Below, one piece after another: positions 26,961-38,801 of a stretch of DNA of 64,000 nucleotides. A program made the translations under genes and the position numbers. Under the pieces are notes generated by a model. The model made no database searches and was not told the DNA's origin. It worked only from the letters and a program-made list of their open reading frames with translations. This stretch comes from Gnetum montanum. Lineage: Eukaryota > Streptophyta > Gnetopsida > Gnetales > Gnetaceae. Numbering within the stretch: the stretch's first letter is position 1; each line of letters begins with the position of its first letter. Location of the stretch: positions 1,036,934 to 1,100,933 of the forward strand of contig MNCI01021399.1 of the NCBI GenBank assembly GCA_015680685.1, given 5' to 3'.

Positions 26961-27219
26961 TCAGTTGGTTCCATGCATAATGTGCTACTGTTAGAGCTAG
27001 TTGTTAGCCAATATGTGTCATCTTGTTTTGTGGCTACTACATATAAACACCTGTGGATATCTTGTTCATGTGCACATTGGCTACATGCTTTAATGAATGT
27101 AATTTTGATGGACTAAATATTTTTCATGTAATTGCATCCATTATTGCTATATGCGATACATGGAATACACTTCTTCTCTAAACATCCAAATTCATTTTCC
27201 TTGGAGAGTTCCAAGTAGA

Positions 27220-27620
27220 GGTCCCTTATACCCATTCACGCATCTGTTGTGCTCAACCAAGCGCATCCCATAATGATGGGGAAGCTACCTTTGTAGTTCT
27301 TAACCTTGATCACTAGAAAATTGATAGGACAGGACCACCCACTAACTGTGGTTACAATGTCTTCCACTAACCCAAAAGGAACAATGATAGATTGGTCTAC
27401 CAATTCTAAATGGATGTTGCTCATCTTAAGAGGTGGTAAGTTCTAGCTGTTGTACATGTCATGAGAGATGAGATTAACTCTTGAACCAAAATCAAGAAGA
27501 ACCTTGCATGGCTCATGTTTAGCAATCTGTAAGTAAATGAGAGGACTTCCTTAGATAGATCATTTGATGAAAAGATTTCCAAACTTGATCCAATCAAAAA
27601 TAGCATGAGTTAGTGTCACA
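27220..27620 (-). pseudogene. Element C aspartic protease relic
   Basis: Two adjoining open pieces (27606-27421 and 27424-27236) read as a retropepsin. The active-site region is 'LDFGSRVNLIS', where LD-x-G-(S/A) is expected, followed by 'MGCAWLSTTDA' near the end (the ILGRPFL-like tract, degraded). It lies between gag and RT in the usual order. Confidence 0.7.
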
Positions 27621-28259
27621 GTGTGGATCTGAGATTGCATTCAGTTTGAAGGGCACTTGAATGTATTTGATGCAGAGGATGAGGGTGATGGAGATGTAGG
27701 ATGAGTAGTCATATTATGTTGTGAGGGTTTGGAAGGACTATTAGGTCAAAATAAGGGTTTTTTCTTGGAACCATTGTCCAAACCACTTGGATAGAAGGTT
27801 AGTTATAAACTCATAGCCCTCATAGCATTTTGTTATTGCAGTTGTGGATGAATTTCACCTTGCATGGATGGAGTAGAAGGTAACTAGATCGAGGGTGGAG
27901 GGATATGTGTAGATGTATGCTAAGGATGGTATGGATATGGACTCTCCCCTTGAGTAGTTGTAAATGTATTTTATGGTACTCTGGAAGGTAATAGTGATGC
28001 TGGAATGAGACATGGCTTGCAAAACTTCATGGGGAAATAGGTTGTTGAACATAGTACTTGTATCGTTCTAGTTTCTTATAAGGGTACTGTTACCTTAGTA
28101 GTGGCATTCCCCATGATTGTGGTTGGTGAAACTATTGGTATTTCTCATATCGTTATGGTGGATCTCTACTCGAATAACAAGCATGTTGTTGATGGTGGAA
28201 CTATCTTAGATTGCCTTGAGGATAAGGTGATCATCTGGATGCTTGCCTACATGGTAGTC
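27621..28259 (-). other. Element C gag-protease linker
   Basis: Low-complexity linker between the gag zinc knuckle and protease. No domain is recognised. Two copies of 'ggattgtcatgtctca'-like sequence are not clear enough to call a repeat. Confidence 0.35.
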
Positions 28260-29300
28260 AAGGATTTAATGTGTGCACCCTAGACTCTTGTAAGTGTGAC
28301 ACCATAGGGCAACATCCCTTTGGATGTTTGTATTGGTAGATATCACAACTAGTATTATCACGTGAGTTAGTTTCCATACCTTCTTCTACTACAGTAGCCT
28401 TGCCCTTACCTCTTTGGTAGGCACGTTTAGCTTCATTTCATTTCTTACATTCATGATCATTATTCTGTTCCTTGGATGCATATGTAATTTTCATAGTAGT
28501 TTGGAATTTCTCATCCAAAGAATTCCATAATTTATCAACCTTTGCCAAAATATCATAAATATATTTTGATATAGACAAGGTTTTTCTATTTATCACATCA
28601 TCAAGTGCTGCATCCTCCTTATCACAACGTCGGACATCCCTTTTCTGATGGAAGGATCCATATTATACTCTTCTACACTTTTCCTTTTTTTACAACTCAT
28701 CTTATTCTTTTGATACCTACTCTATAAGCCTTTGGATTTGATGAGCTTTTAATTCAAAGTCTCCCTGAGGCATAAATCCCAAGAGCTCTTCTTGTTTCTA
28801 CTCTAAGCCCATCGATGATGTGGTGGAGTTCTCCCCTTTTTGAATATCCATGGCTAGGGCATCAGTATAAGAGATAATAATATTGGCCTTATTGACATCC
28901 AAGGGTTCATGTGTTCCCTATTTCTAGCCTTTGATTTTCCTTTTCAAATTGGACACTCTAGAGTATGTTTGGTATTTGTCATTAAATAACTCAAGCATGG
29001 TACTCCATCAGTGGATAGATTCTGGCTCTAAGGACCAGTACTAGCTTTTAGCTTCCATCATGAGTGTCCAAGGTAAGAGCTTGAGTTTCTACCAATCATT
29101 TTTGATATTTTAGAAGGCAAAAGCATCATGGAAAGCTTGTAGTTGTGTTTGTAGATCAAAATTGTATCCCCCCTCAAATCTTGGGATATTGTTCATATCT
29201 AACCACTTGATCTAGCTATCTTTCATATGCTTGGTTGGAATATTTATTGCCTTTGAAATGTTAAGCATGCTTCGAGTCACCAATAGAGGTTCATCATCGT
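28260..29300 (-). pseudogene. Element C gag relic
   Basis: Capsid protein read on the minus strand. 'FDLQTQLQAFHDAFAF' is near 29150, 'LMMEAKS-YWSLEPESIHWW' near 29060-29000, and 'MLELFNDKYQTYSRVSNLKRKI' follows. A Cys/His cluster with 'KHPKGCCP' near 28310 looks like a degraded zinc knuckle. Several stops interrupt it. Upstream (29300-29610) is a Gly/Ser/His/Asp-rich open stretch that may be the gag N-terminal tail. Confidence 0.7.
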
Positions 29301-30211
29301 CATTATTTCATTGTCTCTAATGATGTCCTCAGTTACCCCAACATTCTTGTCTCTAAATGCTTCGAGTCACCAATAGAGATTCTATGGTCATTATTGTCTC
29401 ATTGATTACCTTTCTCATAATTATTTCTATGATGGCTTCTATGAGAACCAATAGATGAAAAGGAACATTTGGAATCAGATGAAGAGGAAGGTGGGCCACC
29501 ACCGTTACCATCACCACAATGTCTGCCACCACTTTTTTGCTCATTATGATCACTATCCTTAGATCCCTTACCATCATGATATTTACCCAAGTCCCTGCCT
29601 TGACTATCACTTTTTCCTGAACCTAGTTTATGAATAGTGGATCATAAGTTTAGGGCCATACCCTCATCTCTAATAATAGGAGGTGGAGAATCTTTATGTT
29701 GGGAACCCTCAAGGAAAGAATCCACATTGTCATCTTGGTTTAGTAGGAACAAGGAGTTAGTGAAGTGTTTTCCCTTTGTAAACTCATGATGCTTCTCCTA
29801 GTGTCAGTCTCTCCTACGTTGTGTTTCAATGGGATGGTAGTCTCAAGTATCCTAACCATTCATAACATATTCCTCATGAAGATCTATAATGCCCAACCTC
29901 TTACGAGTTTGCAAGAGCATCCCTGGCATAGATCAATCAAGGGACAATATGATGTTGCCCTACATATCATGCCATCGAAATTGTTCATCCTAATGTAGGA
30001 TGAAGATGAAGTCTAGTACATACAACTTTGCACTTATGGGATTGATGATTTGACATCTTCATGCCTATGGAAAGATGACATTTTGCAATAAATAAAATAA
30101 TCAATGTGCTTTTGTAATTATATGTCATTTGAGAGTGATGTGGACCTTAGGTTTATCCAACAAGATTAATAATGTACTAAACCTAGATAGCACACATTTC
30201 AACAAACAAAG
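29301..30211 (-). other. Element C leader and gag N-terminal tail
   Basis: Between the PBS and recognisable gag. The open frame 29590-29399 encodes a Gly/Ser/His/Asp-rich peptide and seems continuous with gag. The rest shows no motif. Confidence 0.4.
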
Positions 30212-30230
30212 TCCCCAACAACGAAAATAA
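30212..30230 (-). promoter_or_regulatory. Primer binding site of element C (tRNA-Asp type, decayed)
   Basis: On the minus strand, directly after the 5' LTR, the sequence reads TTATTTTCGTTGTTGGGGA. It matches the Athila-type tRNA-Asp PBS (…CGCCGTTGCCGGGGA) except for C-to-T changes and the first bases. Confidence 0.6.
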
Positions 30231-31113
30231 TGATGAGTGGTGATAATACCCTTATGCCCAACCATACGAATCACAAAGCATTCACACACAATCTAGTCAA
30301 ATTCTCTGGACTTTATAGTTTCGGATGCACTAATCTTCTAGGAAATGAATCTTGCCCTAAGCTCATACATTGTCTTCCCAATTACACTGTTGAAGTACAA
30401 AGGTATGGTTAATTGTAATCAAAGCATATGATTTTTTATCATTTTTTTATGTTCTTTGGTGCTTGGAGAGAGAGAGAGATAAAGTAATTTAATGAAGAAT
30501 CTAAATTACCTAACTAACTAGCCTCTAACTAATCCTAACATAAGCATCTAGTCCCACTTTCCATACATGTATTGAAGCCACATACCCACTACTTGGTTAC
30601 CAAGCACTACACCACTAGGCACACCAAGTAATAATGTTGTTGGGATTACCAAGTGAATATGTGTTTATGCTCAAAGTGGTTGTACTTATGTACTTAATTT
30701 ATTTATCTTAATTGATTAAAGTCTAATTTAGCTTAATTAATTAAATATTTAATAAAATAAATGAATGCATAAATAAAGTATTTAAACTATCTAGAATCTG
30801 CAATGTTTATCAAAAATTTTATCTTTATTGTTGCATACACTATTGTGCTTAGGTACAACAGTGCTTGAATAAAGATTTGTACACTCAATGACTCCTTTTT
30901 GGGCACTTGGAAAAATATTCTAACTTTCAAATGTAAAAATTGCTAGAGCTCTACTACTACTATGAATTCTAATGTCATAAATGTGGTTGGTGTGCATGTA
31001 TTTATAAGTAAAAATAGACCCTACATTGATGGGACCATGTCGATGAATGAAATGATGTGTCGATGAGGCCACATCAATGGGGCCCCATTGATGCAGCCAA
31101 CTGCAACTCATTA
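30231..31113 (-). repeat. 5' LTR of element C
   Basis: Begins (plus strand) TGATGAGTGGTGATA and ends ...AACTCATTA at 31113. It aligns with 18004-18903. The right target duplication atgtt follows at 31114-31118. Confidence 0.85.
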
Positions 31114-31118
31114 ATGTT

Positions 31119-32218
31119 GAAGGTGACCCAAACCCCACCTCATAATATTTCATTCTAAATGCATCTTATTGCAAGTGTTGTTGCATACCATCATGCAAAT
31201 TTTTCCTATGTCCCTAACCAAAAATGCCTTAAACTAGTATCATGAGCTATCGAGAGGATCTATATCCTCATTGGAAGACTTATTATCATAGTTTGTTAAC
31301 CATTTTAAGTATAACTTAAAACCCAACATAACCCTTCACCAACTATTAAAGTTTAATTAGGAATCCCTTAAGCCTTTGCAATAATTCATACAATGGTGTA
31401 ATGCTCTCCTAAATAAGATTCGACAACCTATAGTCGAAACACGCCTCCTCACCATCTTCAAGGGGATAGTTAATGACTTTATTAAGACAAAACTATATTA
31501 TGTTGATCTATAATCACTTAGTGAAGCCTTTTTCCAAATGAAAAACATAGAGGACACAACCAAGGCAAGTCATGACCTTACCTATGTGACATTTAAGAAC
31601 CAACATGCACAAAAAGACAAGGAGAAGGGTAGGCAAAACAACACAACCATGGCCATAGTTGCCAAAGACAACAATAAAAAAATCACATAAGGATCTAAGA
31701 ACAATCAACCTAAGGCTCATGTTTACAAAAATCAACCTTCAACATCTGGGACCTCTGTATCAACGACTATGAGGCCTAACTTTGAACATAAAGATGGATC
31801 GAAGTATACTAGGTTATCTTTAAAACCATCAAAACTCCTTGATCAACTATGGAAGAGTGGAAGAATTTAGTATAAACCAATGATCGAGAATGCCTATCAA
31901 AAGCATGAAAGGCTATGCAAGATAGCTAAAAATCCACTCTTGTAACCAAGGATGACCCACCAGTACCTAAATACTTCAAAATAGATCATTTCTTCCACTA
32001 CCATCAACTACTAGGTCATGACATAGACTTTTTCCTAGTGCTAAAGGATGACTTGAAAAAGATGATAGATAGGGGTAAATTGGTCTTAGATTCCTCCAAC
32101 CTAGTGAAACCATAAAATCAATCCATGCAAGTCTATAAGGATCTGTTGAATTCCAATAATATTCCATACACTATCAAGACATTTAGTGTAACCAAGAACT
32201 TTAGACTTGCATGAGAGC
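31119..32218 (+). pseudogene. Element H gag relic, central part with zinc knuckle
   Basis: Continues H gag after element C. 'EGDPN' is at 31119, and the capsid helices 'TIFKGIVNDFIKTKLYYV' are near 31450-31505, matching E and G ('TILKGAVNDFIKSKLYYL'). A zinc-knuckle segment 'FHYHQLLGHDIDFF' near 31985-32030 has its Cys positions changed to Phe relative to C-x-Y-H...H...C in E and G. Multiple stops. It is cut at 32218 by element E, with TSD agagc at 32214-32218. Confidence 0.8.
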
Positions 32219-33848
32219 TGTACCATCCGAAATCATCGGTGCAAGGCTGGAACGTTATGTGCATCGAAAGATCCATAGACAAGCACAGTCGACCCTGCCT
32301 CCGCTTGAGGGCAAGCTGGAATGGACAAAGGCAGAGTGCCTTGGATGGTCCACATGCGGATCAAATAAGGACTTCCCCAACGTTTGCCGCTACAACATGT
32401 TGGGTTATACGTAAACAATGCACATTAAATGTAAACCATAAACAAGCACAATAATGTAAATGAGCCTATAAACATAAACTGAAAAACAAAGAAAACTATA
32501 ATAAATCTGTGCAAAATGTAAACTGTTTTGTATTGAAAATTGATTACAGAGTGCACCGGTACAAACGCAGTTGTGGATTGATCACAAGGCAGCTATTTAG
32601 CCCTGATGGATGAGGATTATGATGGAAACTACTGGGAATTTCTATAGGCACAACGTCAATGCTGTATGCTCAGCGTGCAGGATGTATGCCCAGCGTGTCA
32701 GGTTTGTTTCCTTCTCTTTTCTCCCGATTTGTTTAAAATTGCCGACCTTGGTCCTGGGGCTTTTATATAGGTTTTGACATTAGGTTCAGGTTGGGTGACA
32801 TGTGGATGTTGACCAAGTGTAAGATATGTTACAACTGGACATCGTATAGCACGCTGGCGTAGAGGATGCCAGCGTAAGCCAAAAATGTACCCAGCGTATA
32901 CATATGAAAATGCTTCATTTTAAGGTCAAAAATTGATTTTTGGGTGCCTAAGAGCTACTGGGAACCCTGGGGAAGGTCCTAGGGGGTCTAGATGCTTGAT
33001 TCTAACATGTTTTGACTCATTTCTAGGGCCTGAAAGTCTCTCTACACTGGCTGCACCCTGGCGTATATGCTGGGCGTAGAGGAATGAAAGACCATCATTT
33101 GGAGCCAAAAATTTGATTTTCAAGTGCCTGAGACCTACTAAGAACCTTGGGGAAGGTCTTGAGGGGTCCAAACACTCGATTTTGACACATTTTGACTCAT
33201 TTCTGGGGCCCGGAAGTCTATCTACGCTGGCTGCACCCTGGCGTATATGTTGGGCGTAGAGGAATGAAAGACCATCATTTAGAGCCCAAAATTTGATTTC
33301 GAGTGTCCAGGAGCTACTAGGAACCTTGGAGAAGGTTCTGGGGGGTCTGGACGCTTGATTCTAGTACATTTTGACTCATTTCTGGGGCTCGGAAGTCTAT
33401 CTACGCTGGCTGCACCCTGGCGTATACGCTGGGCATATAGGAATGGAAGACCATCATTTGGAGCCTAAAATTCCATTTTCAAGTACCTGAGACCTACTAG
33501 AGACCTTGGGGAAGGTCCTAGGGGGTCTAGACACTCCACTTTAGCATTTTTCAATGAGTTTTTGAGCCCCGAAAGTTGCTGTATGCTAGGCGTTACGCTG
33601 GGCATGTGTAGGCCAACGTACAGGATGCATACTTAGTGAAAACCAAATATTTTGAGCTCAATATTTGCCAAGTTTGATGCCAGATGTCATCTTAGTCTTC
33701 TGTGGGTCCCAGGGAACTTTTACTTGCTTACTTTGACTTCGTTTGATGCTATTTTTGAGACTTTCAAGCTTGGTCATGCTGAGGACCAACATGACTTAGC
33801 TTAATTTCTGTCTACAAGTGTTAGCCAAAATTTTTTTGTGGTGTTTCA
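32219..33848 (-). repeat. 3' LTR of element E
   Basis: Plus-strand start TGTACCATCCGAAATC and end ...GTGGTGTTTCA, so on the element strand it runs TGAAACACCAC...GGTACA. It pairs with 39535-41212. It contains about four 180-bp tandem units and scattered gcgtatacgc palindromes. Confidence 0.9.
32920..33620 (-). repeat. 180-bp tandem units inside the 3' LTR of E
   Basis: The landmark 'ggaatgaaagaccatcattt' or a variant recurs at about 33080, 33260 and 33439, 179-180 bp apart, and the flanking 'tgactcatttctggggcc' and 'acgctggctgcaccctggcg' blocks keep the same spacing. The partner array in the other LTR is at about 40280-40960. The LTRs of G lack it. Confidence 0.85.
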
Positions 33849-33918
33849 TTGGCCCCTCTTTGTTGATGTCTGGAGAAATTGACCCAAGAGGCATCGACAA
33901 AGAAGTACAAAACACCAC
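33838..33918 (-). promoter_or_regulatory. Polypurine tract within a hairpin at the 3' LTR boundary, element E
   Basis: On the element strand the tract 'acaaagaggggccaa' directly precedes LTR start TGAAACACCAC. The arms gtggtgttt (33838-33846) and aaacaccac (33910-33918) are perfect complements. Inner arms ctttgttgatg (33858-33868) and catcgacaaag (33892-33902) pair as well. Confidence 0.75.
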
Positions 33919-34984
33919 AAGAAAACTTGGTAGAAACATTATCCTTTGGCACTTGGCCAGATGTCATCGCACTGTGTTCAAAAGTACCTGGGATTGGGAA
34001 ATGAAGTTTGTAGTTGGATTGGGAGATGGAAATTATGGGGATTGGGAACTAATCAAGGGATTGTGCTGGTGTGGGAAAGGAATCTTCATCTTGTGCAAAC
34101 AACTCATGTCGTTCTTGTGCAAGGCTAAAATCGTCCTTTGGAGGGACGAGACTCTTGTATCAGGTTTAAGAGAATTGGTTGTCACAGCCAGAGGCATGTA
34201 ATGAGGTGGTGCATTTTTTTTGGAGACACAAGACCCTTGTGTCAAGTTTTAAGGGAACCCATTTTCCAACAGCCAAAGCCACACATGAAGGTGTAACATG
34301 ATAGTGTGAGACACGAGTACTTCTTTCCAAGACAATTGCCTTCCCGTCTGTGGTTTGTATAGGAAGTGCCAAGAGTTTTGTGGTTCATTTTGCTCTTTGC
34401 TCTTTGCTTGTTTCTTTTTCTTTGCTTTTTTTTTCTTTTTTTTTGTTTTATCTCTTTTTTTGTAAAGAGCTTTTTTTCAATTTTTCACTCATGCTCATGT
34501 GCCATATTGTGTGTTGCAGTTGCTTGAGAGTGTCACAGCATGTAACAGTGTGCTCAAATTTTTGGGGTGTCCTGGGTGTATCTGGGAACTATAACCGGGT
34601 AGAAAAGGGAATAAGAGTGTTGCGGAAATAGAGAATGTATTGGGAACAGGGAATGTAATTTTGAACAGATTGATTAACCTGGTTGCATGTGTTAGAAACA
34701 ATGTGACACCTTGTCACCATGATGAAGTGTATCGATGTACAAGCACCATTGGGTGTCATCCTGCAAACACAACTCGAGGAAGACAAGAAAACCACAAGTG
34801 AATGAGTTAGCGAACACTTCAGACATGAATGTGACTGATGAAAATGAAGGCACCATGTGAAACTTAAGGCAAATAGAATGGGTAGCAATAGTGTTGTCAG
34901 AGCCAGTGTGATGAATGATGCAGCAAGCATTGATGAAGAAATGTCATGAATTACAGCAGCAGATGAATGTGCCAAAAATGATCT
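33919..34984 (-). other. Element E 3' noncoding region
   Basis: Alignable with 45169-46140 of G. It includes a T-rich tract at 34400-34480. An open minus-strand frame at 34975-34589, rich in hydrophobic and Ser/Thr residues, has a weak counterpart in G. It starts at TTG, not ATG, and I do not call it a gene. Confidence 0.5.
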
Positions 34985-35260
34985 TGCCAGTTTATAGTCT
35001 TGGCAGACTGTTGTGGGATAGTTTTATGTCATAACCCATTGGACGTTGTCAGTTTATCGTCGTAGCGGACAGTATGATGCTAGTTTATAGTCGTGGCGGA
35101 CTATGAAGAGGCAAGCTAGTTTATAGTCTTAGCGGACTCTAGTGAATGAGTGTGATAGTTTAGTGTCATGTCGGATAGAGCTCTGTGATGTCAGTTTACC
35201 GTCATGACCCCAGGACATTCTATGGTATTAGTTTTAAGTCATGATGCCAGGATTGTCAAG
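34985..35260 (-). repeat. Hairpin-repeat array after the coding region of E
   Basis: About eight units of 25-38 bp, each beginning (plus strand) agttta or agtttta, followed by a short inverted repeat: AGTC...GACT, ATAGTC...GACTAT, TGTC...GGAC, CGTC...GGAC and so on, with 5-11-base loops. The corresponding array in G is at 46145-46550. Confidence 0.75.
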
Positions 35261-35387
35261 GTGAATGCATGCATGTGCGTCCATATGATCCTGTAAACAA
35301 AAGCAACTAGAGAAAACAATGTTAAATAGCCACTGTAGAAAGCATGAATTGAAATGCACAAGTGAATAGAAAATAATGTGAAAAGGT
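35261..35387. other. Short linker between the two repeat arrays of E
   Basis: About 130 bp without recognised features. By comparison with G, this is where pol and the antisense gene have been lost. Confidence 0.5.
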
Positions 35388-35450
35388 GGTAGTTTAAGGC
35401 CTTTTCGGGCCATGTGTTCTAGTTTAAGGCCTTTTCAGGCCACATGCAAG
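35388..35450 (-). repeat. Two GGCC-type hairpin repeats at the end of E protease
   Basis: Two units of 'agtttaaggccttttc(a/g)ggcc', the same type as the arrays at 50145-50370 and 55755-55880 in G. The gag-protease frame terminates inside one unit (stop at 35424-35426). Confidence 0.8.
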
Positions 35451-38400
35451 CGCGTAAGCTAGTACAATGCAAACTAAGGTGACGTATGCACAACGAACAA
35501 AGGTGAGGAGTGGGCAACGGTTAGACATGTCTTTGGCCGCAGGGGAGTCTTGATTATGCGGTTGTTTCTTAGTCAGACATGGTCTAGGAGGCACGCTAGT
35601 TTGCTCTGGGAGGCTTTCAGTTTTTACCCCTCGTTTAGGTGTTTTAGAACTAGGTGTTGTGTTTATTGTCGTGGGTGTTGCTTCAAGAGGCTCCTCTTTC
35701 AAGACCTGTGACATGTCTATGTTGTGGTCAGCTTGAAAAGGAGTGTTGTCGCCATGTATAATGACTTGTCCACCTTCTTATGGAAGGCGGATTTCTTGAT
35801 GTATCAGTGAGGAAATAGCTCGTTGTTGTGCTAGCCAAGGTCTACCAAGAATCATGTTGAAACTAGGCATCTCTTCTATGACAGTGAATTCCACGCTGGT
35901 GGGGAATTATTCACCTGCCACAAAGGCTAAGTTGATTATGCCCTTGATTGTGACACATGATCCATTGAAGGATTTTAGACACGTGTTTTTTGTTGGCATG
36001 ATCTCATCTACCATGCCTAGTTTGTAGATGACGGAGTATAGAACTACGTTTGTTGCCACACCATCATCAACGTGCACTCTGCGAATGGTACATTGCCCAA
36101 CACGTACACTAATTGATAATGGAGCTATTGTGACTTCCCCTCGTTCGGGGTTGACTTTAACTACATCGTCATGGAAGGCTAAGATGTTGGAACCCAATTC
36201 TTGTGGTGTGTGTTGTGAAATCGTTGCATGGATGGATTCCATGTTAGCATGGATGTCCTCTATAATAGGAATAGATGCTAAGATTTGTGGTAAGGCTTCA
36301 CGATGAGCTGATGATGTCATGACCAAATCGTACAAGCTCATGGTTGTGTTCTTTTGTTTGAGCGTTTGTTTCACCTGGGCCAGTGTAGCTACAAAGTCTG
36401 TGTTGTCTGCCATTGTGTTGGTTGCCTCTGTATGGGTTGAGGGTTTGGGATTAGTTTGTTTGAGATTAGGGGTAGGGCCCCCAGCGTTCAGTTGCTGTGT
36501 ACTACGTGTGGCTTTTATTTCAACTACAAGTGTTGTCTGTTGTTGGTTTGTTTTCTTCTATTGCCAGTTGGTTTTATTACCCGTGTTGTTGGCAAGGTTG
36601 ACTCTTGAGGGAGAAGAGGTTGAGACATTGCCTACAGTTGGGCTTAGGGTGAGTGAGGGGCCATCTCGTGGTGGCACTTTTATGAAAAATGGGAGTTTAG
36701 GAGGTGTTGTGGTTGTTTGACTAGCCTGTTGTGGCACTTTGATGATGAAAGGTTTCTTTGCGGTTGTCGTTGGTGAATTGTGCCACTTTAACGTCTTAGC
36801 AGACATGTGTGGTGGTAGTACCTTGACCACAAAAGGTGTCGTCGATGCTCTAGGTGGCATGTTGATGACGATGGGAGGCCCCTTGCTCTTGGAGGTGGAG
36901 GGGGTTGTTGCCTTGCTAGGAGGCACACGAATCACAAAAGGTTGCGGCACAGGTTTAGGCTTACTATCTATGCTAATGGAGTTTATGACATAGGGGGCAT
37001 CATTTGTGCTTGATTGATTCAGGGCGTTGATGTTTAGTTGGCCCCGTTCTATCATTGCTTGTAGATCATCCTTTAATGCACGACAGGTGTCGGTATTGTG
37101 ACCAGACATTTGGTGGTAGTGACAGAATTTGTCTAACTTGAAATGTCGTGGAACTAGGGGATTGTTTGGTGCTGCTAAGGTGGGATTCCTTAGTAGCTCG
37201 TAGTACCTATCATGTCTTCGACGGGCATTTTCCGCTACTTGTTTGTATTGGATTTTCCAAGTTCTAAGGAGTTGCTCTAGGAGTTCCAAAGGTCATGCAG
37301 GTAGAGGTGTGTACTTAGAGCGATCCTTGCACTGAAAGTTGGACCTTGGGGTGGCCCCTGTTGTTGTATGCGGGTTGGTACTGGTGTTAGTTGTTTTTGT
37401 GCTTGTGGCCACAGTTTCCATTGTTGCCTTTTGTTTCGCAACGTGTTGGTTCTTGTAAGCCACATAGGCAGGGTCATTGCTGGTTTGCGCAGCTTGTTCA
37501 ATTTTCTTGATCTGTGTGAACGCTTGGCTCAACGTTTGAGCGCTTAGGTAATATAGTTTTGACTTAATGAAGTCATTCACAGCTCCCTTCAGAATCGTAA
37601 GCAAATACTTTTCAGGGATGCGCTCATGAAGTTCATTAAGGGCTGCACTCCATCGTTGAATGAACTTTTGTACAGGCGCAAGTGGTGCTTGTTTCACCTG
37701 TATCAGACTGTCTATTGTGGCTTCAGGCTTGAGGTTGTACTTAAATCAGGTAACGAATTGATGTAACAAATACTCCATAGAGGATATGGAGTTACTGGGC
37801 AAGGCTCAGTACCAGTCTAAGGCTACACCCATTAAGGACATAGCCAACACTCGCAAGATTGCGTGGGGCCAAGCTTGAAGCAATAGAGTTTCTGATCGAA
37901 ACATGACTAAGTGAGTGTTTGGATCTCCCTCCCCATTGTACTTGGTTAACTAGGGCAATGCGATTCCCTTGGGTAAAGCTAACGGTGGCACTGAAGAGCT
38001 AATTGGATCGTCGCGATTGAAATCTAGTACTTTAACTTGTTCAGTGTTGTCAGCTTTGAGTTGCTTTATCTCATCCACTAATGCTTGCATCATCTGTTTT
38101 GCTTCTGCCCACTCTTGAGCAATAGGCAGATTAGTTGGTTGGGGAGGTTGTTGGGTTGTCATTTTTTGCTATGGAGAAATGTTTAGAGTTGTGGTTGTGG
38201 GGTGTGGCACGTTGAAGTGAGTGGGTTGTTGAATAAGGGGTATGGTTCCTTGCCTAACCACAAACTGTGAAGTGACACCCTGGATGTGTGGGGCCGATGT
38301 AGTGAGAGTGGCCCCATGTGTTTGCACATGCGGTATGTACAGGGTGGAGATGGGGGTGGGTAATCTCTGTTGGGGTACTGGTGCTTGTATGCTCATTGAC

Positions 38401-38801
38401 ACTTGGTGAGTGGTCATTTGTCCCATGTGAGGATGGAGTGATGGGTTCATGTAGGCATGGGGACTGAGGGTGTGGTATGAATCCTTAGGTTCAGATTGTG
38501 CCTCGAAGTCATCTACATCATGTTGGTTTTGGGGCTCCTCATTGGGTCACCATGAGTTTTGGCTCCTTTCCATAAGGAGTTGGGAGATGAGTCTATGCTG
38601 AGGCTCAGAAAGAGGGATGACATCATATATAGAGGGGAAAAATTCATGACCTCCCATGCACATGTGCTCGAAGTTTTGTTTTGCCTTCTATTCTATGTGA
38701 TCAATAGGAAGGTTGGCCTGAATCTTTACACAGATGTAGTTATACTGTTCTTGTGTGGGGACTATGAAGGTGCATGCGTTAGAGGTCTGGGATGACTCCA
38801 T
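35424..38801 (-). pseudogene. Element E gag-protease, mostly open
   Basis: Reading from ATG at 38801: gag N-terminal helix ('EQYNYICVKIQAN'), a Pro/Thr/Gln-rich linker (38450-38169), the 'VLDFNRDDPISSS' segment (38162-37950), a capsid core (37697-37293) with 'YLLTILKGAVNDFIKSKLYYL', and a zinc knuckle (near 37160-37110) with C-x-Y-H...H...C. A linker with five P-x-(V/I)-I-x-V-P repeats follows (37000-36660), then a retropepsin with VDDGVATN near 36100 and ILGRPWL near 35845, and a basic Pro-rich tail. A few stops (for example a TAG near 37950 and breaks at 37290, 36557-36414 and 35906) make this copy defective, but it is far less decayed than H. No RT follows. Confidence 0.8.

Larger units (their letters stand above)
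18004..31113 (-). mobile_element. Element C: Athila-lineage Ty3/gypsy element inserted in H gag
   Basis: 13,110 bp on the minus strand, bounded by LTRs of 900 and 883 bp with TGAT...ATCA ends. The 5-bp duplication is atggt (17999-18003) on the left and atgtt (31114-31118) on the right. Reading right to left: 5' LTR, PBS matching the tRNA-Asp type used by Athila, gag, protease, RT with the Athila-type VFMD(D/E)F box, RNase H, integrase, and a long extra ORF between integrase and the 3' LTR. All coding parts are broken by stops. Lineage assignment rests on the VFMD box, the PBS and the extra ORF in the env position. Confidence 0.85.

Noticed and set aside
29353-29610. 85-residue minus-strand frame in element C
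   Set aside because: It overlaps, in another frame, the Gly/Ser/His-rich tail that continues into gag; I took that frame as the real one.
33818-34201. 127-residue plus-strand frame after the left LTR of E
   Set aside because: It begins inside the LTR, crosses the polypurine hairpin and is not conserved in the G counterpart (45070-45460).
36319-36993. Plus-strand open frames of 133 and 84 residues opposite E gag-protease
   Set aside because: They are shadows of the minus-strand gag linker and protease, which show conserved motifs; the plus-strand translations resemble nothing and are not kept in G.
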